Source of the DNA: Oscillospiraceae bacterium
Lineage (GTDB): Bacteria; Bacillota; Clostridia; Oscillospirales; Oscillospiraceae
Length of the DNA: 46,730 nt
Assembly: GCA_902774015.1 (NCBI GenBank)
Contig: CACYHB010000011.1
Coordinates: 14,927 to 61,656, forward strand
Direction of reading: 5' to 3'
Made by a program: the position numbers and the translations under genes. Below are positions 8,333 through 16,761 of the stretch, in pieces (position 1 is the stretch's first letter; every line of letters begins with the position of its first letter). The notes beneath the pieces were generated by a model, which made no database searches, had not been told where the DNA came from, and saw nothing but the letters and a program-made list of their open reading frames with translations.

Positions 8333-10488
8333 TTTTTGATTCCCTGCAAAATGCGGTTGAGCTGTTTGATGCGCTCCTCGTCCGCGCCGCCCTGCTTCAG
8401 CAGGCTCAGCATGGTCATGCGGCCCATCATCCGCTGCAGCGCGGGATTATCCTTCACCGCGTCGGCCACGTCGCCCCGCTCGGAGGCGCCCCTGGCCATC
8501 ATGGCGTCCACAATGGCGCCGGCCTGGGGATGGGAACGGATCTCGCCCAGAGTGTCCTGAATGGAGAAGCAGCTCGGGTCGATCTCGTCGGCGTCGAACC
8601 AGTTCGTCACGGAAGCGGCGGCTTTGTTGAAGATATAGCTCTCATCCGGCTCAGAAACCCGGCGGATGCACATGGTGTCGCTCACGCCCTCCGCCTCGGC
8701 GCGGATCAGATGCTCACCCGGCAGAGGGATGCGGAAGCGGAAGACCGTCCTGCCGCTCTGCGTGCCGATCTTTGTGCCGTCCACATAGAGGCTGACCTCG
8801 GGAAGATTGGAATAGACCTTGATCTCCGTCTCCTCCTCGCAGCGATTGACGTAGCGCTTGCCGCAGAGATGGACGAAGGGCTCCTGCCTGTTCCAGGCCG
8901 CCTTATAGAGATAGAAGGCGTCCTTGCGGAGCTGGCGGTCAAAGGTGACGAGGCCCTTTTGGTTTTCCCCGTGCTTGCCGCCCTCATCGCGCCCGTCGGC
9001 GGCGAAATCGAAAAGGTTCCACACGTGGGTGGCCCAGAGGTAGGGCCGCGCCTCGATCATTCTGAGCATGTGCTCGTGATACAGGGCCTGGTACTCCTCG
9101 GTGTAATCCCCCTTCTCGGGCCGGGAGGAATGAAAGGCGGGATTGGCGTCCGCGCCGTACTCGGAAAAGCCGATGACCCGCTCGGGGTATCTGGCGTGGT
9201 ACTCGTCAAAGAACTCGTCCGTCTGCTCCAGCTCCCCCAGATACCAGCCGAAATAGAGGTTATAGCTGTTGACGTCGGGGATCTCCAGGATCGGGCTCTC
9301 GATCTCCAGCATAAACACGTCGGCCATGGTTGTCAAGCGCGTGGGGTCCATGCGGTGGCAGAGCTCGTTGAGCGCCCGGTGGTTTTCCAGCAGCTCCTCG
9401 TTGACGGGGCTTGCGGCCGTGATCTCGTTGCTCAGGCCCCAGACCGCGATGCAGGGGTGGTTATAGCACTGGGTGATCAGCTCACGCATCTGGCTGAGGG
9501 TGTTTTCCCGCCCGCCGTGCATGTGCATGGTGATGTAGGGGATCTCCGCCCAGACAACGATGCCGTTTTCGTCGCAGAGGTCGTAGAACTCCTGCGCGTG
9601 CTGGTAGTGGGCCAGACGCAGGGTGTTTGCGCCCAGCTCCCGGATGATGTCCATGTCGGCCGCGTGATCTTCGAAGCTGAGAGCGTTGCCCTTGCCCTTC
9701 AGGTCCTGGTGGCGGCTGACGCCCCGGAGGGGGTAGCTGCGTCCGTTGAGGAAGAAGCCCTCCTCCGGATCGCAGGTAAAGACGCGGCAGCCGAAGCGGG
9801 TGCTGACCTCGTCGCCGGACGGGAGCTTCGCCGTCGCGGTGTAGAGGAACGGATCGTCCACGCCGTCCCAGAGGCGCACGTTCTCGATCACGAATTCCGC
9901 CGTGCGCTCCACGGTTTTGGTCTCGCCGTTGACCGTGATGTCCACAGAGGCGCCGTTGTGCCAGGTCTCCACGGTGACACGGGCGGTCCTGCTGCGCAGG
10001 TCCACCGACGGGGTGACCTTGATACCGGGGGTCCCGTCCCGCAAAAGCTCAAAATGCTCGGCGGGGACGGCGATCAGGTTCACGTTCCGATACAGGCCGC
10101 CATAGAAGGTGAAGTCCGCCTTCTGGGGGTAGACCTTCGTGTTGTCCTCGTTGCTGACCGAGATTTCGAGCAGATTCTTCTCTTCCAGCCCGTCCGTCAG
10201 CTCCACGCGGAAGCAGGAGTAGCCGCCCTCATGTCGGGTGAGCTTTTTCCCGTTCAGATACACTTCCGCCGTCATGGCAGCGCCGTTTACTTCCAGAAAC
10301 AGCCGCTCGCCGGCAGTCTCTTCCGAACGCAGCTCCCGCGCATACCAGCAGGTGCCGCGGTAGTAGTCGTTGCCGCCGTCCTGGCCGTCCGCCGCGTTCC
10401 AGGTGTGGGGCAGGGCGACGCTCTCGCTCACGGCGTCCCGGCGCCTTCCAAAGCGCCAGCCGCCGGTCAGCGCTGTGATCTTACGCAT
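8329..10488 (-). CDS. GH2 beta-galactosidase/beta-glucuronidase family enzyme
   Basis: A 719-residue retaining glycosidase of family GH2. A sugar-binding jelly-roll domain (about 1-140) and an immunoglobulin-like domain precede the TIM barrel. The acid/base is E355 in AVWGLSNEI and the nucleophile E443 in IGFSEYGAD. LRLAHYQHAQEFYDLCDENG is the usual strand before the active site. A further beta domain and a helical C-terminal tail of about 80 residues follow. The start at 10488 was chosen because AAGGAG lies nine bases upstream; it overlaps the symporter stop by 8 bases. Longer in-frame starts have no such site. No signal peptide is present. Whether it prefers galactosides, glucuronides or another substrate is not decided by the motifs. 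Confidence 0.9.
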   Translation of the reverse strand: MRKITALTGGWRFGRRRDAVSESVALPHTWNAADGQDGGNDYYRGTCWYARELRSEETAGERLFLEVNGAAMTAEVYLNGKKLTRHEGGYSCFRVELTDGLEEKNLLEISVSNEDNTKVYPQKADFTFYGGLYRNVNLIAVPAEHFELLRDGTPGIKVTPSVDLRSRTARVTVETWHNGASVDITVNGETKTVERTAEFVIENVRLWDGVDDPFLYTATAKLPSGDEVSTRFGCRVFTCDPEEGFFLNGRSYPLRGVSRHQDLKGKGNALSFEDHAADMDIIRELGANTLRLAHYQHAQEFYDLCDENGIVVWAEIPYITMHMHGGRENTLSQMRELITQCYNHPCIAVWGLSNEITAASPVNEELLENHRALNELCHRMDPTRLTTMADVFMLEIESPILEIPDVNSYNLYFGWYLGELEQTDEFFDEYHARYPERVIGFSEYGADANPAFHSSRPEKGDYTEEYQALYHEHMLRMIEARPYLWATHVWNLFDFAADGRDEGGKHGENQKGLVTFDRQLRKDAFYLYKAAWNRQEPFVHLCGKRYVNRCEEETEIKVYSNLPEVSLYVDGTKIGTQSGRTVFRFRIPLPGEHLIRAEAEGVSDTMCIRRVSEPDESYIFNKAAASVTNWFDADEIDPSCFSIQDTLGEIRSHPQAGAIVDAMMARGASERGDVADAVKDNPALQRMMGRMTMLSLLKQGGADEERIKQLNRILQGIKK

Positions 10489-11998
10489 TCTTCGGATCTC
10501 CTTCATGCAGCGCTTCTTCCACGAACGCCTCCTGCGCCGCCGCTTTCTTTTCGGCGATGCGCTTCTGGACCTCGACCATCTCGGGTCTTCCGAGGCGGCA
10601 GCTGCGCATGGCCAGCAGCGTGCAGACAAAGCCCAGCACGGCCAGACCGTAGCGCAGGAACATGGTCATCCAGAACACGCCGTCCGTCTGCGGATCGGTG
10701 GGCTGGGGCATGGTGGCGGTGTAGCCGATCAGGGCAACGCAGCCGGTAGCGATGGCTGCGGAGAAGGAGGAGACGATCTTGTCCACCAGGCTGTAAGTTC
10801 CGGAGACCACGGCGGGGATGTATTTCCCGCTGCGATCCAGTTCGTAGTCGATCAGGTCGGCCATAAAACCGGTGTTGGCGGTGGTGACGCCCATCGCGAA
10901 GCCGTTGACGGCGAAGGTCAGCACGATGAAGAGGATCTTGAAGAGCAGCGAGCTGGAGATCGCCGTGGTGCCGACGGTCGCGCGGGTGATGATGAAGAAG
11001 GCGATCATGGCGATATTGGCATAGATGCTGTAGCGCGTCCAGGCGACGATGGACTCCTTGTTGCCGTGCTTGCCGGCGTAGCGGGCGCCGAGAATGGCGA
11101 AAAGAATGGAGGGGAGCATGCCGATCATGCTCAGCGTCGTGGCGAGTCCCATGTTTCCGATGAGGATGCCGTTGAGCATGGTGCTGACGATGGAAGCGGA
11201 GGAGGCCTGCTGGGCAATCTTATCGGAGGAAGCGGAGATGATGTAGCTCTGGAGGGGTTTGTTGTGTGAAAGCACGTCCCACATATCCTTGAGCTTGAGA
11301 CGCTCGCGCTTGCCGATGCCCTTGAAGTTCTCCGGCTTATCGTAGGCGGAGATGCCGATGCACACCAGCACGACGCCGACGAAGGAGATGCCGATGCAGA
11401 GCCAGGTCACAACGTTCAGAAACTCCTGGTTGAAGCTGCCGCCGAAGGCAGGCATGAGCTTTGTGTAGACCACGATGTTCAGCACCATCGGCGTGATATA
11501 GTTGAGGGCCGTCTGCCACACGCCCACGGTAGGACGCTGCTTGGGATCGTTGGTCATCAGTGCGGGCAGGGTCTGAGCCGTCATGTTCACGATCGTGTAG
11601 CCGATCACGTAGAGCATGTAGCAGGCCAGGAAGACCGGGATGCCGTGCCCCTTGCTGGAGAACGCATTAAACAGGAAATACACACCCGCGCTCTGAATGA
11701 GCCAGCCCAGCAGCATCAGCGGGCGAACCTTGCCGAAGGGAGTGTTGAAGCGGTCGTAGAGAAATGCAAGCAGCGGGTCGGTGACGGCGTCGAAAATGCG
11801 GGTGAAGGTCAGCAGACCGCCGACCACCAGGGTCGCGATGCCGTAGCCGATGCTGGCCGAGTAGCTGGCGAGGCCGATCAGAAAATACATGGCCATGCCA
11901 TTAAAGGCGTTGAAGGCCACCAGGATGATCTGCCACAGTTTGGCACGGCGATAGTCCACGCCGTCGATTTCGCTCTGGGTGATTCTTTCCTTTGCCAT
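10481..11998 (-). CDS. MFS transporter of the GPH (glycoside-pentoside-hexuronide:cation) symporter family
   Basis: A 505-residue inner-membrane protein with about twelve hydrophobic segments, starting with AYSASIGYGIATLVVGGLLTF, and with the DPLLAFLYDRF segment characteristic of the MelB/GPH family after helix 2. It would import an oligosaccharide or glycoside with a cation. It is the first gene of the operon that also encodes GH2, isomerase, GH78, GH43 and GH1, which suggests that the cargo is the substrate of these cytosolic enzymes. It is divergent from an AraC regulator with 183 bases between the start codons. The C-terminal 30 residues are charged and alanine-rich. Identity of the substrate is inferred, not shown. 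Confidence 0.88.
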   Translation of the reverse strand: MAKERITQSEIDGVDYRRAKLWQIILVAFNAFNGMAMYFLIGLASYSASIGYGIATLVVGGLLTFTRIFDAVTDPLLAFLYDRFNTPFGKVRPLMLLGWLIQSAGVYFLFNAFSSKGHGIPVFLACYMLYVIGYTIVNMTAQTLPALMTNDPKQRPTVGVWQTALNYITPMVLNIVVYTKLMPAFGGSFNQEFLNVVTWLCIGISFVGVVLVCIGISAYDKPENFKGIGKRERLKLKDMWDVLSHNKPLQSYIISASSDKIAQQASSASIVSTMLNGILIGNMGLATTLSMIGMLPSILFAILGARYAGKHGNKESIVAWTRYSIYANIAMIAFFIITRATVGTTAISSSLLFKILFIVLTFAVNGFAMGVTTANTGFMADLIDYELDRSGKYIPAVVSGTYSLVDKIVSSFSAAIATGCVALIGYTATMPQPTDPQTDGVFWMTMFLRYGLAVLGFVCTLLAMRSCRLGRPEMVEVQKRIAEKKAAAQEAFVEEALHEGDPKNA

Positions 11999-12045
11999 TG
12001 TTTGTTCCTCTTTTCTTGTTGAGATGATTGGTTTTCGCTGTGTTT

Positions 12046-12075
12046 ATCTTACAGGAAAGCGGAACCACCCGTAAA
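12046..12075 (-). promoter_or_regulatory. Candidate promoter of the glycosidase operon
   Basis: On the minus strand TTTACG and TAAGAT are 18 bases apart, about 50 bases upstream of the symporter gene. The match is moderate, as expected for a promoter that needs an activator. It lies just beside the direct repeat at 12082-12111. Confidence 0.4.
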
Positions 12076-12081
12076 CTCAAT

Positions 12082-12111
12082 AATTCGGGAAAAATTACAA
12101 AAATTCGGGAA
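12082..12111. promoter_or_regulatory. Direct repeat, probable AraC-family operator
   Basis: Two identical copies of AATTCGGGAA at 12082-12091 and 12102-12111, with a 20-base period, so both lie on the same DNA face. They sit between the divergent AraC and symporter promoters. AraC-type regulators usually bind such paired direct half-sites. That the neighbouring regulator binds here is inferred. Confidence 0.6.
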
Positions 12112-12117
12112 GTTTTC

Positions 12118-12146
12118 TTGCTTTCCCCGCCCTGCCGTGATATCCT
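12118..12146 (+). promoter_or_regulatory. Promoter of the AraC-family regulator gene
   Basis: TTGCTT and TATCCT are 17 bases apart, with the transcription start expected about 30 bases upstream of the ATG at 12182. The second operator half-site ends seven bases before the -35 box, so autoregulation is plausible. Confidence 0.55.
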
Positions 12147-12181
12147 TTCTGCAGGAAAACGCGGGAGGGAGGCGGCGCGGC

Positions 12182-13435
12182 ATGGATCTGGAAAAGGTAC
12201 AGGAATTGATGACGCGGGGCGAGCAGAATCTTCTCCTGCTGGAGAGCCTGATCCCGAGGGGGGAAAAGCTCTATGTCTGGTGCTGCGACCGGGAGGGGCG
12301 GTTCATCGCCTCCTCCTGCCCGGAGACAGAGATCGGCGTTCTGCAGCGGGCCTTTGAGATCCTGGGCGGGAAGGAAAAGCTCCTGCAGTACGCCGCCGAG
12401 CCGGACAACACCAGCCCCCGGATCGTCGGCTCCTCCATCGGCATGCAGTGGGCGCTCAGTTACGAATCTGAGCGAAACCGCAGCCTGCTTTTCGTCATCG
12501 GGCCGGTCTTCTACACCCAGCCGCTGGAGCGGCATCTCCGCGCCGGGCTGCGCAGCTATACCGGCAGCCGCGAAAACGCCCTCTGGGGCGCCGAGCTGAT
12601 CCGCCTGCTGCCGGAGCTGCCCGTCATGTCCTACGCGATCTTCACCCGCTACGTGATGCTGATCCACAACATGCTCACCGGCCAGCAGCTGGGCCTGGAA
12701 GCACTGAACACGCCCCGGGACGCAGAGGATGCGATCCCTCCGAAAGAAGAGGCGTCGCGGGACCGCGATAAGGTGTATCTGTCCGAGCGTGCCATGCTGC
12801 AGATGGTCCGCAACGGCGATATCAACTATTACGACGCCCTGCAGAGCAGCGTCCGCATGAGTCCGGGCGTTCCGATCCAGGGTAAGGACCCGCTGCGGCA
12901 GATGAAAACGAGCAACGTCGTCTTTACGACGCTCGTCTGCCGCGCAGCCATGGAGGGCGGCCTTTCCCCGGAAATCGCCTATCCTCTGGGAGATTCCTAT
13001 ATCCAGGCCGTGGAGGACTGCCATGATTCCGGGGAGCTATCGGCGCTGGCCCACGCCATGTACCACGACTTCGTATACCGGGTCCACCATCTGCGCGTCA
13101 ATCCGGACTATTCTCACGCCATCCAGAAATGCTGCGATTATATCGAGCTGAGTCTGGACCGAAAGATCCGTATCGCCGATCTGGCGGCGCTGGTGGGCTA
13201 CACCGAATACTACCTGACGGAGAAATTCAAAAAGGAGACCGGGCAGTCCGTCAGCAGCTATATCCGCTACGTGAAGGTGGAGCGCGCCAAGGTTCTGCTG
13301 GAATCCACGGATATGAGCATCCGGGAGATCGCGGAAAAGCTCGCTTTCAACACGGTCAACTATTTCATCCAGACTTTCCGGGAAACGGCGGGCTATACCC
13401 CCGCGCAGTACCGAAAGCGCTTTCTGAGCGGATAA
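12182..13435 (+). CDS. AraC-family transcriptional regulator
   Basis: A 417-residue regulator. The N-terminal 290 residues form a sensor region without a recognisable cupin. It contains the segments YVWCCDREGRF near residue 30 and LLFVIGPVFY near 100, resembling PAS/PocR-like sensor modules seen in clostridial AraC proteins. The C-terminal 105 residues carry the two AraC HTH motifs (IRIADLAALVGYTEYYLTEK and MSIREIAEKLAFNTVNYFIQ), ending GYTPAQYRKRF. The ATG at 12182 has AGGGAGG upstream; an earlier in-frame start lies in the promoter. It is divergent from the glycosidase operon and a direct repeat in the gap suggests that it activates that operon. The inducer is unknown. Confidence 0.9.
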   Translation: MDLEKVQELMTRGEQNLLLLESLIPRGEKLYVWCCDREGRFIASSCPETEIGVLQRAFEILGGKEKLLQYAAEPDNTSPRIVGSSIGMQWALSYESERNRSLLFVIGPVFYTQPLERHLRAGLRSYTGSRENALWGAELIRLLPELPVMSYAIFTRYVMLIHNMLTGQQLGLEALNTPRDAEDAIPPKEEASRDRDKVYLSERAMLQMVRNGDINYYDALQSSVRMSPGVPIQGKDPLRQMKTSNVVFTTLVCRAAMEGGLSPEIAYPLGDSYIQAVEDCHDSGELSALAHAMYHDFVYRVHHLRVNPDYSHAIQKCCDYIELSLDRKIRIADLAALVGYTEYYLTEKFKKETGQSVSSYIRYVKVERAKVLLESTDMSIREIAEKLAFNTVNYFIQTFRETAGYTPAQYRKRFLSG

Positions 13436-13470
13436 AACCGCCGCACCGGATCGTTCCGGTGCGGCGGTTT
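13435..13470. terminator. Bidirectional terminator between AraC and PfkB genes
   Basis: A 16-bp perfect stem (AAACCGCCGCACCGGA / TCCGGTGCGGCGGTTT) with a 4-base loop, between two convergent genes. T3 ends the stem on both strands. Confidence 0.75.
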
Positions 13471-13502
13471 GCCGTTCCTTTTCCTTTTGCCGGGCCCTCG
13501 CG

Positions 13503-14435
13503 CTATGGCTGGATGTCCACATCCAGTCCCAGTTCCTCCGGCAGAAAACGCGGGCAGGTGTTCTCCGAGACCGTGATGACAGCGGAGGCCAGGCGCGAGC
13601 CGATCTCGCAGGACGCCATCAGGTCTCTGCCGTAGGTAAGGCCGATGGCAACGCCGGCAAAGAAGGCGTCCCCGGCGCCGGCGGTATCCCGCACGTGCAC
13701 GGTCTGGGCAGGGCAGACGCCGAATTCTCCGTCCGAGGCGGCAAATACCGCGCCGCGGCTGCCCATGGTGACCACCATGGCGGGAATGCGGGCGCTGCTG
13801 ACCCGCTCCAGAAGCTCACGGCTCATCTCCTCCGGGCTGAGGCCCTCAAAGTCGTCGGCAAAGAGGATGCCGGCCTCCTGCACGTTGCACACGAAGCAGT
13901 CCACCGACTGGAGGAAATCCCGCCGCTGGGTGGCGATGGACATGTTGGCCACCACGGCGTAGATCCGCTTGCCGTATTTCTCTGCAAAGCGGAAAATCTG
14001 CTTGATGACCTCCTTGTCCATGTCGATCTCCACCACCACGCTGTCCGCGTCTGCGAAGATCTCATCCCCGTGCTCTTCCAGAAGTTCCACCATCGCGTCC
14101 ATGTTCGGGCGTTTGGAGATGGAGGAGGCGATGTCGCCCCCGGCGTCGTGGATGGCAAGCCAGATGCCCATACCGTCCGGCACCCGGGCAACGAAGCGGG
14201 TGTCCACCTTGTGGCGCTGCAGCTTGCGCAGCACCTCCTCCCCCTGGGCGGTATCGTCCACCATGCTCACAAAACGGGGGCGCAGCTCCACGTTGGCGAT
14301 ATCCTCCACCACGTTGCGGCCTACGCCGCCGTGCACGAATTCCACCCAGCCGGAATTGCGCCCGGCGGGGATATACTTGCTCTCGGGAAAGCCCTTGATG
14401 TCCAGAAACACATTTCCGGCGACTACGATCGGCAT
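13503..14435 (-). CDS. PfkB-family carbohydrate kinase, candidate pseudouridine kinase
   Basis: A 310-residue ribokinase-family kinase. The first PfkB signature is HGGVGRNVVEDIA (residues 35-47), and the second is RDTAGAGDAFFAG with the catalytic base D256. The variant GGVGRN with a helix N-V-V-E-D resembles that of the pseudouridine kinase subgroup (PsuK/YeiC) more than fructokinases, but this is a judgement by eye. It is the last gene of the udk-tdk-pfkB operon, 43 bases after tdk. A psuG gene lies 9 kb away in the same nucleoside region, and PsuG needs pseudouridine 5'-phosphate, made by such a kinase. Ribokinase, inosine kinase or another sugar kinase remain possible. Confidence 0.75.
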   Translation of the reverse strand: MPIVVAGNVFLDIKGFPESKYIPAGRNSGWVEFVHGGVGRNVVEDIANVELRPRFVSMVDDTAQGEEVLRKLQRHKVDTRFVARVPDGMGIWLAIHDAGGDIASSISKRPNMDAMVELLEEHGDEIFADADSVVVEIDMDKEVIKQIFRFAEKYGKRIYAVVANMSIATQRRDFLQSVDCFVCNVQEAGILFADDFEGLSPEEMSRELLERVSSARIPAMVVTMGSRGAVFAASDGEFGVCPAQTVHVRDTAGAGDAFFAGVAIGLTYGRDLMASCEIGSRLASAVITVSENTCPRFLPEELGLDVDIQP

Positions 14436-14478
14436 AGGCGATACCTCGTTTCTCTCTGTTATGGAAGGGCGAAGCGGC

Positions 14479-15054
14479 TCAGCCCTGCTCGCGGATGCGG
14501 CGCATCCAGCAGCGGTGGCACATGGCCACGTAGCTGTCGTTGCCGCCCAGGAGGACCTGGCTGCCCTCGGTGACGATCCGGCCTTCGGCGTCGATGCGGG
14601 CGTTGACCGTGGCCTTGCTGCCGCAGCTGCACACCGTCTTGATCTCGGTCAGGGAGTCGGACAGCTCCATCAGCCGCCGCGCGCCGGGAAAGAAGTGGGT
14701 CTGGAAATCGGTGCGCAGGCCGAAGCACAGCACCGGCAGATCCTCCTCGTCCACCAGCTCGCGCAGCTGGTCGATCTGCTCCGGGGTGAAGAACTGGGCC
14801 TCGTCGGCAATGATCACGTCATGCTTTCCCGCCGCGTGATAGGCCTCCACGATGTTCTCCTCCGGCGTGATGATGCGGGCGCGGGCCTCCAGGCCGATGC
14901 GGCTTCGGATCAGATCCGCGCCGTCCCTGGTGTCCACGCTGGGCTTGATGAGCCAGACGGACATGTCCCGCTCTTCGTAGTTGAATTTGGTGATCAGCGC
15001 CTGGGCCGACTTGCTGGAGCCCATCGCGCCGTATTTGAAATACAGCTTGGCCAT
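14479..15054 (-). CDS. tdk: Thymidine kinase
   Basis: A 191-residue type II thymidine kinase, which makes dTMP from thymidine in salvage. The P-loop is GAMGSSKS at residues 9-16, and the DEAQFF motif contains the catalytic Glu. The lasso/zinc domain shows a CSCG pair and a C-terminal CHRC pair for a structural zinc. The length is normal. It lies between udk and the PfkB gene on the minus strand with gaps of 40 and 43 bases, so it is part of one salvage operon. Confidence 0.95.
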   Translation of the reverse strand: MAKLYFKYGAMGSSKSAQALITKFNYEERDMSVWLIKPSVDTRDGADLIRSRIGLEARARIITPEENIVEAYHAAGKHDVIIADEAQFFTPEQIDQLRELVDEEDLPVLCFGLRTDFQTHFFPGARRLMELSDSLTEIKTVCSCGSKATVNARIDAEGRIVTEGSQVLLGGNDSYVAMCHRCWMRRIREQG

Positions 15055-15094
15055 TTTATACTCGTCTCCTGTTTCCGCCTTTTTGCAGAGGCGC

Positions 15095-15715
15095 TCAATT
15101 CTGCGTCAGGTGGGCGCGCACGCGCTCAATGACCATCTCCAGCGCCACCCGGTTCTGGCCGCCCTCGGGGATGATCACGTCCGCCCGGCGCTTGCTGGGC
15201 TCCACAAACTGCTCGTGCATGGGCTTGACCGTGGTCAGATACTGGTCGATCACGCTCTCCAGGCTCCGGCCGCGGTCCCGCACGTCCCGCACGATGCGGC
15301 GCAGGATGCGCACGTCGGCGTCCGTGTCCACGTAGATCTTGATGTCCATTTCCCGGCAGAGCTCCCGACTCTCGTAGATCAGGATGCCTTCCACCACGAT
15401 GACCCGGGTGGGCCGGATGGTCACGGTCCTGTCCGTCCGGTCGTGAATGGAATAGTCATACACCGGGCACTGGATGGCCTTGCCCTTCTTGAGCTGCTTC
15501 AGATCCCGGATCAGAAGGTCCGTGTCAAAGGCGTTTGGGTGGTCATAGTTCAGCTTCGTCCGCTCCTCGTAGGACATGTTGTGGTGGGCCTTGTAATAAT
15601 TATCATGGTGGATGACCGAGACGTCCGGCCCGAAGCACTCGATGAGCTTGCGGGTGATGGTGGTCTTGCCGCTGCCTGTGCCGCCGGCGATGCCGATGAC
15701 CATAATATTGCTCAT
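15095..15715 (-). CDS. udk: Uridine kinase
   Basis: A 206-residue uridine/cytidine kinase that phosphorylates uridine and cytidine with a nucleoside triphosphate. The Walker A loop is GGTGSGKTT at residues 11-19, followed by HHDNYY, and later DYSIHDRTDRTVTI and ILIYESRELC as in Udk. The ATG at 15715 has GGAGG at seven bases; a longer frame with two more Mets would begin at the promoter. The leader of about 60 bases contains two stable hairpins, at 15727-15741 and 15740-15762, next to the ribosome site. It is the first gene of the udk-tdk-pfkB operon and is divergent from deoD. Confidence 0.93.
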   Translation of the reverse strand: MSNIMVIGIAGGTGSGKTTITRKLIECFGPDVSVIHHDNYYKAHHNMSYEERTKLNYDHPNAFDTDLLIRDLKQLKKGKAIQCPVYDYSIHDRTDRTVTIRPTRVIVVEGILIYESRELCREMDIKIYVDTDADVRILRRIVRDVRDRGRSLESVIDQYLTTVKPMHEQFVEPSKRRADVIIPEGGQNRVALEMVIERVRAHLTQN

Positions 15716-15726
15716 GGGAAAACCTC

Positions 15727-15762
15727 CGCCCCTCCGGGGCGCCTCCCCTCTGAGGAGAGGCG
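15727..15762 (-). promoter_or_regulatory. Tandem hairpins in the udk leader
   Basis: Stem CGCCCC / GGGGCG at 15727-15741 and an imperfect 9-bp stem at 15740-15762 are adjacent. Both fall in the untranslated leader of udk, directly upstream of its GGAGG site. In minus-strand orientation no U-run follows, so an effect on ribosome access or mRNA stability is more likely than termination. Confidence 0.4.
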
Positions 15763-15782
15763 TTCTTTTTCTCTTTTTATCC

Positions 15783-15811
15783 ATCATACCATAAGCCCTC
15801 CGACGTTTCAA
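15783..15811 (-). promoter_or_regulatory. Promoter of the udk-tdk-pfkB operon
   Basis: TTGAAA and TATGAT on the minus strand with a 17-base spacer. Its -35 box is separated by a single base from the -35 box of the divergent deoD promoter. Confidence 0.65.
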
Positions 15812-15812
15812 T

Positions 15813-15841
15813 TTGACTTTTCACTTTTTCTTGTCTATACT
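15813..15841 (+). promoter_or_regulatory. Promoter of deoD
   Basis: TTGACT and TATACT with a 17-base spacer, a near-consensus sigma-A promoter, about 45 bases upstream of the deoD ATG. It is back to back with the udk promoter. Confidence 0.75.
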
Positions 15842-15886
15842 CAAATCAAGCACTACAGTCATCCAATCACGAAGGAGGAATCTGCC

Positions 15887-16621
15887 ATGATCCCCACGCC
15901 TCATATCAACGCGAAAAAGGAAGACTTCGCCAAAACCGTCCTCATGCCCGGTGATCCGCTGCGGGCCAAATTCATCGCCGAGACCTTTCTGACCGACCCC
16001 GTGCTCATCAACAACGTGCGCGGCGTGCAGGGGCACACCGGGACCTGGAAGGGCGTTCCCGTGACGGTGATGGCCTCCGGCATGGGCATCCCTTCCATCG
16101 GCATCTACAGCTGGGAGCTCTTCAACTTTTACGATGTGGACAACATCATCCGTATCGGCTCCGCCGGTGCACTGCAGGACGATCTGAAGCTGATGGACGT
16201 GGTGGCCGGTCAGGGCGCCTGCACCAACTCCAGCTACGTCAAGAGCTTCGGCCTGGGCGACACCGCCACTTTCGCCCCCATCGCGGACTACACCCTGCTC
16301 TCGAAGGCCGTGGAGAGTGCAAAGGAGCACGGCGTCGACATGCGCGTGGGCAACCTCCTGGCCTCCGACACCTTCTATGCCGCCGAGGGAGCCGGCAAAA
16401 ACGACCAATGGAAGCGCATGGGCGTGCTGGCTGTGGAGATGGAATCCGCCGCGCTGTACGCAAACGCCGCCTACGCCGGCAAGCGGGCCCTCTGCATCTG
16501 CACCATTTCCGACCACATCTACCGCCCGCAGGACAACCTCTCCGCCGAGCAGCGCCAGACCTCCTTTACAACAATGATGGAGATCGCTCTTGACACAGCA
16601 GTCAAGATGGCCCGGCTGTAA
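15887..16621 (+). CDS. deoD: Purine nucleoside phosphorylase, DeoD type
   Basis: A 244-residue hexameric-type purine nucleoside phosphorylase that splits purine (deoxy)ribonucleosides with phosphate to base and (deoxy)ribose 1-phosphate. Conserved parts are MPGDPLRAKFIAE (phosphate site), ASGMGIPSIGIYSWEL, IRIGSAGAL, the nucleoside-binding AVEMESAALY and the catalytic Asp in TISDHI. The ATG at 15887 follows GAAGGAGGAA. It is divergent from udk and followed by the nucleoside importer genes, fitting uptake and immediate phosphorolysis of nucleosides. Confidence 0.95.
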   Translation: MIPTPHINAKKEDFAKTVLMPGDPLRAKFIAETFLTDPVLINNVRGVQGHTGTWKGVPVTVMASGMGIPSIGIYSWELFNFYDVDNIIRIGSAGALQDDLKLMDVVAGQGACTNSSYVKSFGLGDTATFAPIADYTLLSKAVESAKEHGVDMRVGNLLASDTFYAAEGAGKNDQWKRMGVLAVEMESAALYANAAYAGKRALCICTISDHIYRPQDNLSAEQRQTSFTTMMEIALDTAVKMARL

Positions 16622-16670
16622 GAAGCGCAAAGCTGTGGGGCTTATCGCCCGGGAGAATATGAACTTATTC

Positions 16671-16700
16671 TTGCCTTGCGCAGCTTCTTCGTGCTATAAT
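16671..16700 (+). promoter_or_regulatory. Promoter of the BMP lipoprotein gene
   Basis: TTGCCT and a perfect TATAAT with an 18-base spacer, about 60 bases upstream of the lipoprotein ATG. A short hairpin ATGGG / CCCAT at 16709-16723 would lie in the leader. Confidence 0.6.
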
Positions 16701-16761
16701 ATGAAGGGTATGGGCTTGTCCCATGCTGAAACCCCGAAAACAATAAAATGGAGGAAAAAAC

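Noticed and set aside
8530-10749. Long open frame antisense to GH2 and the symporter
   Set aside because: Overlaps two certain genes on the other strand over its full length and crosses both, which a real gene would not be expected to do.
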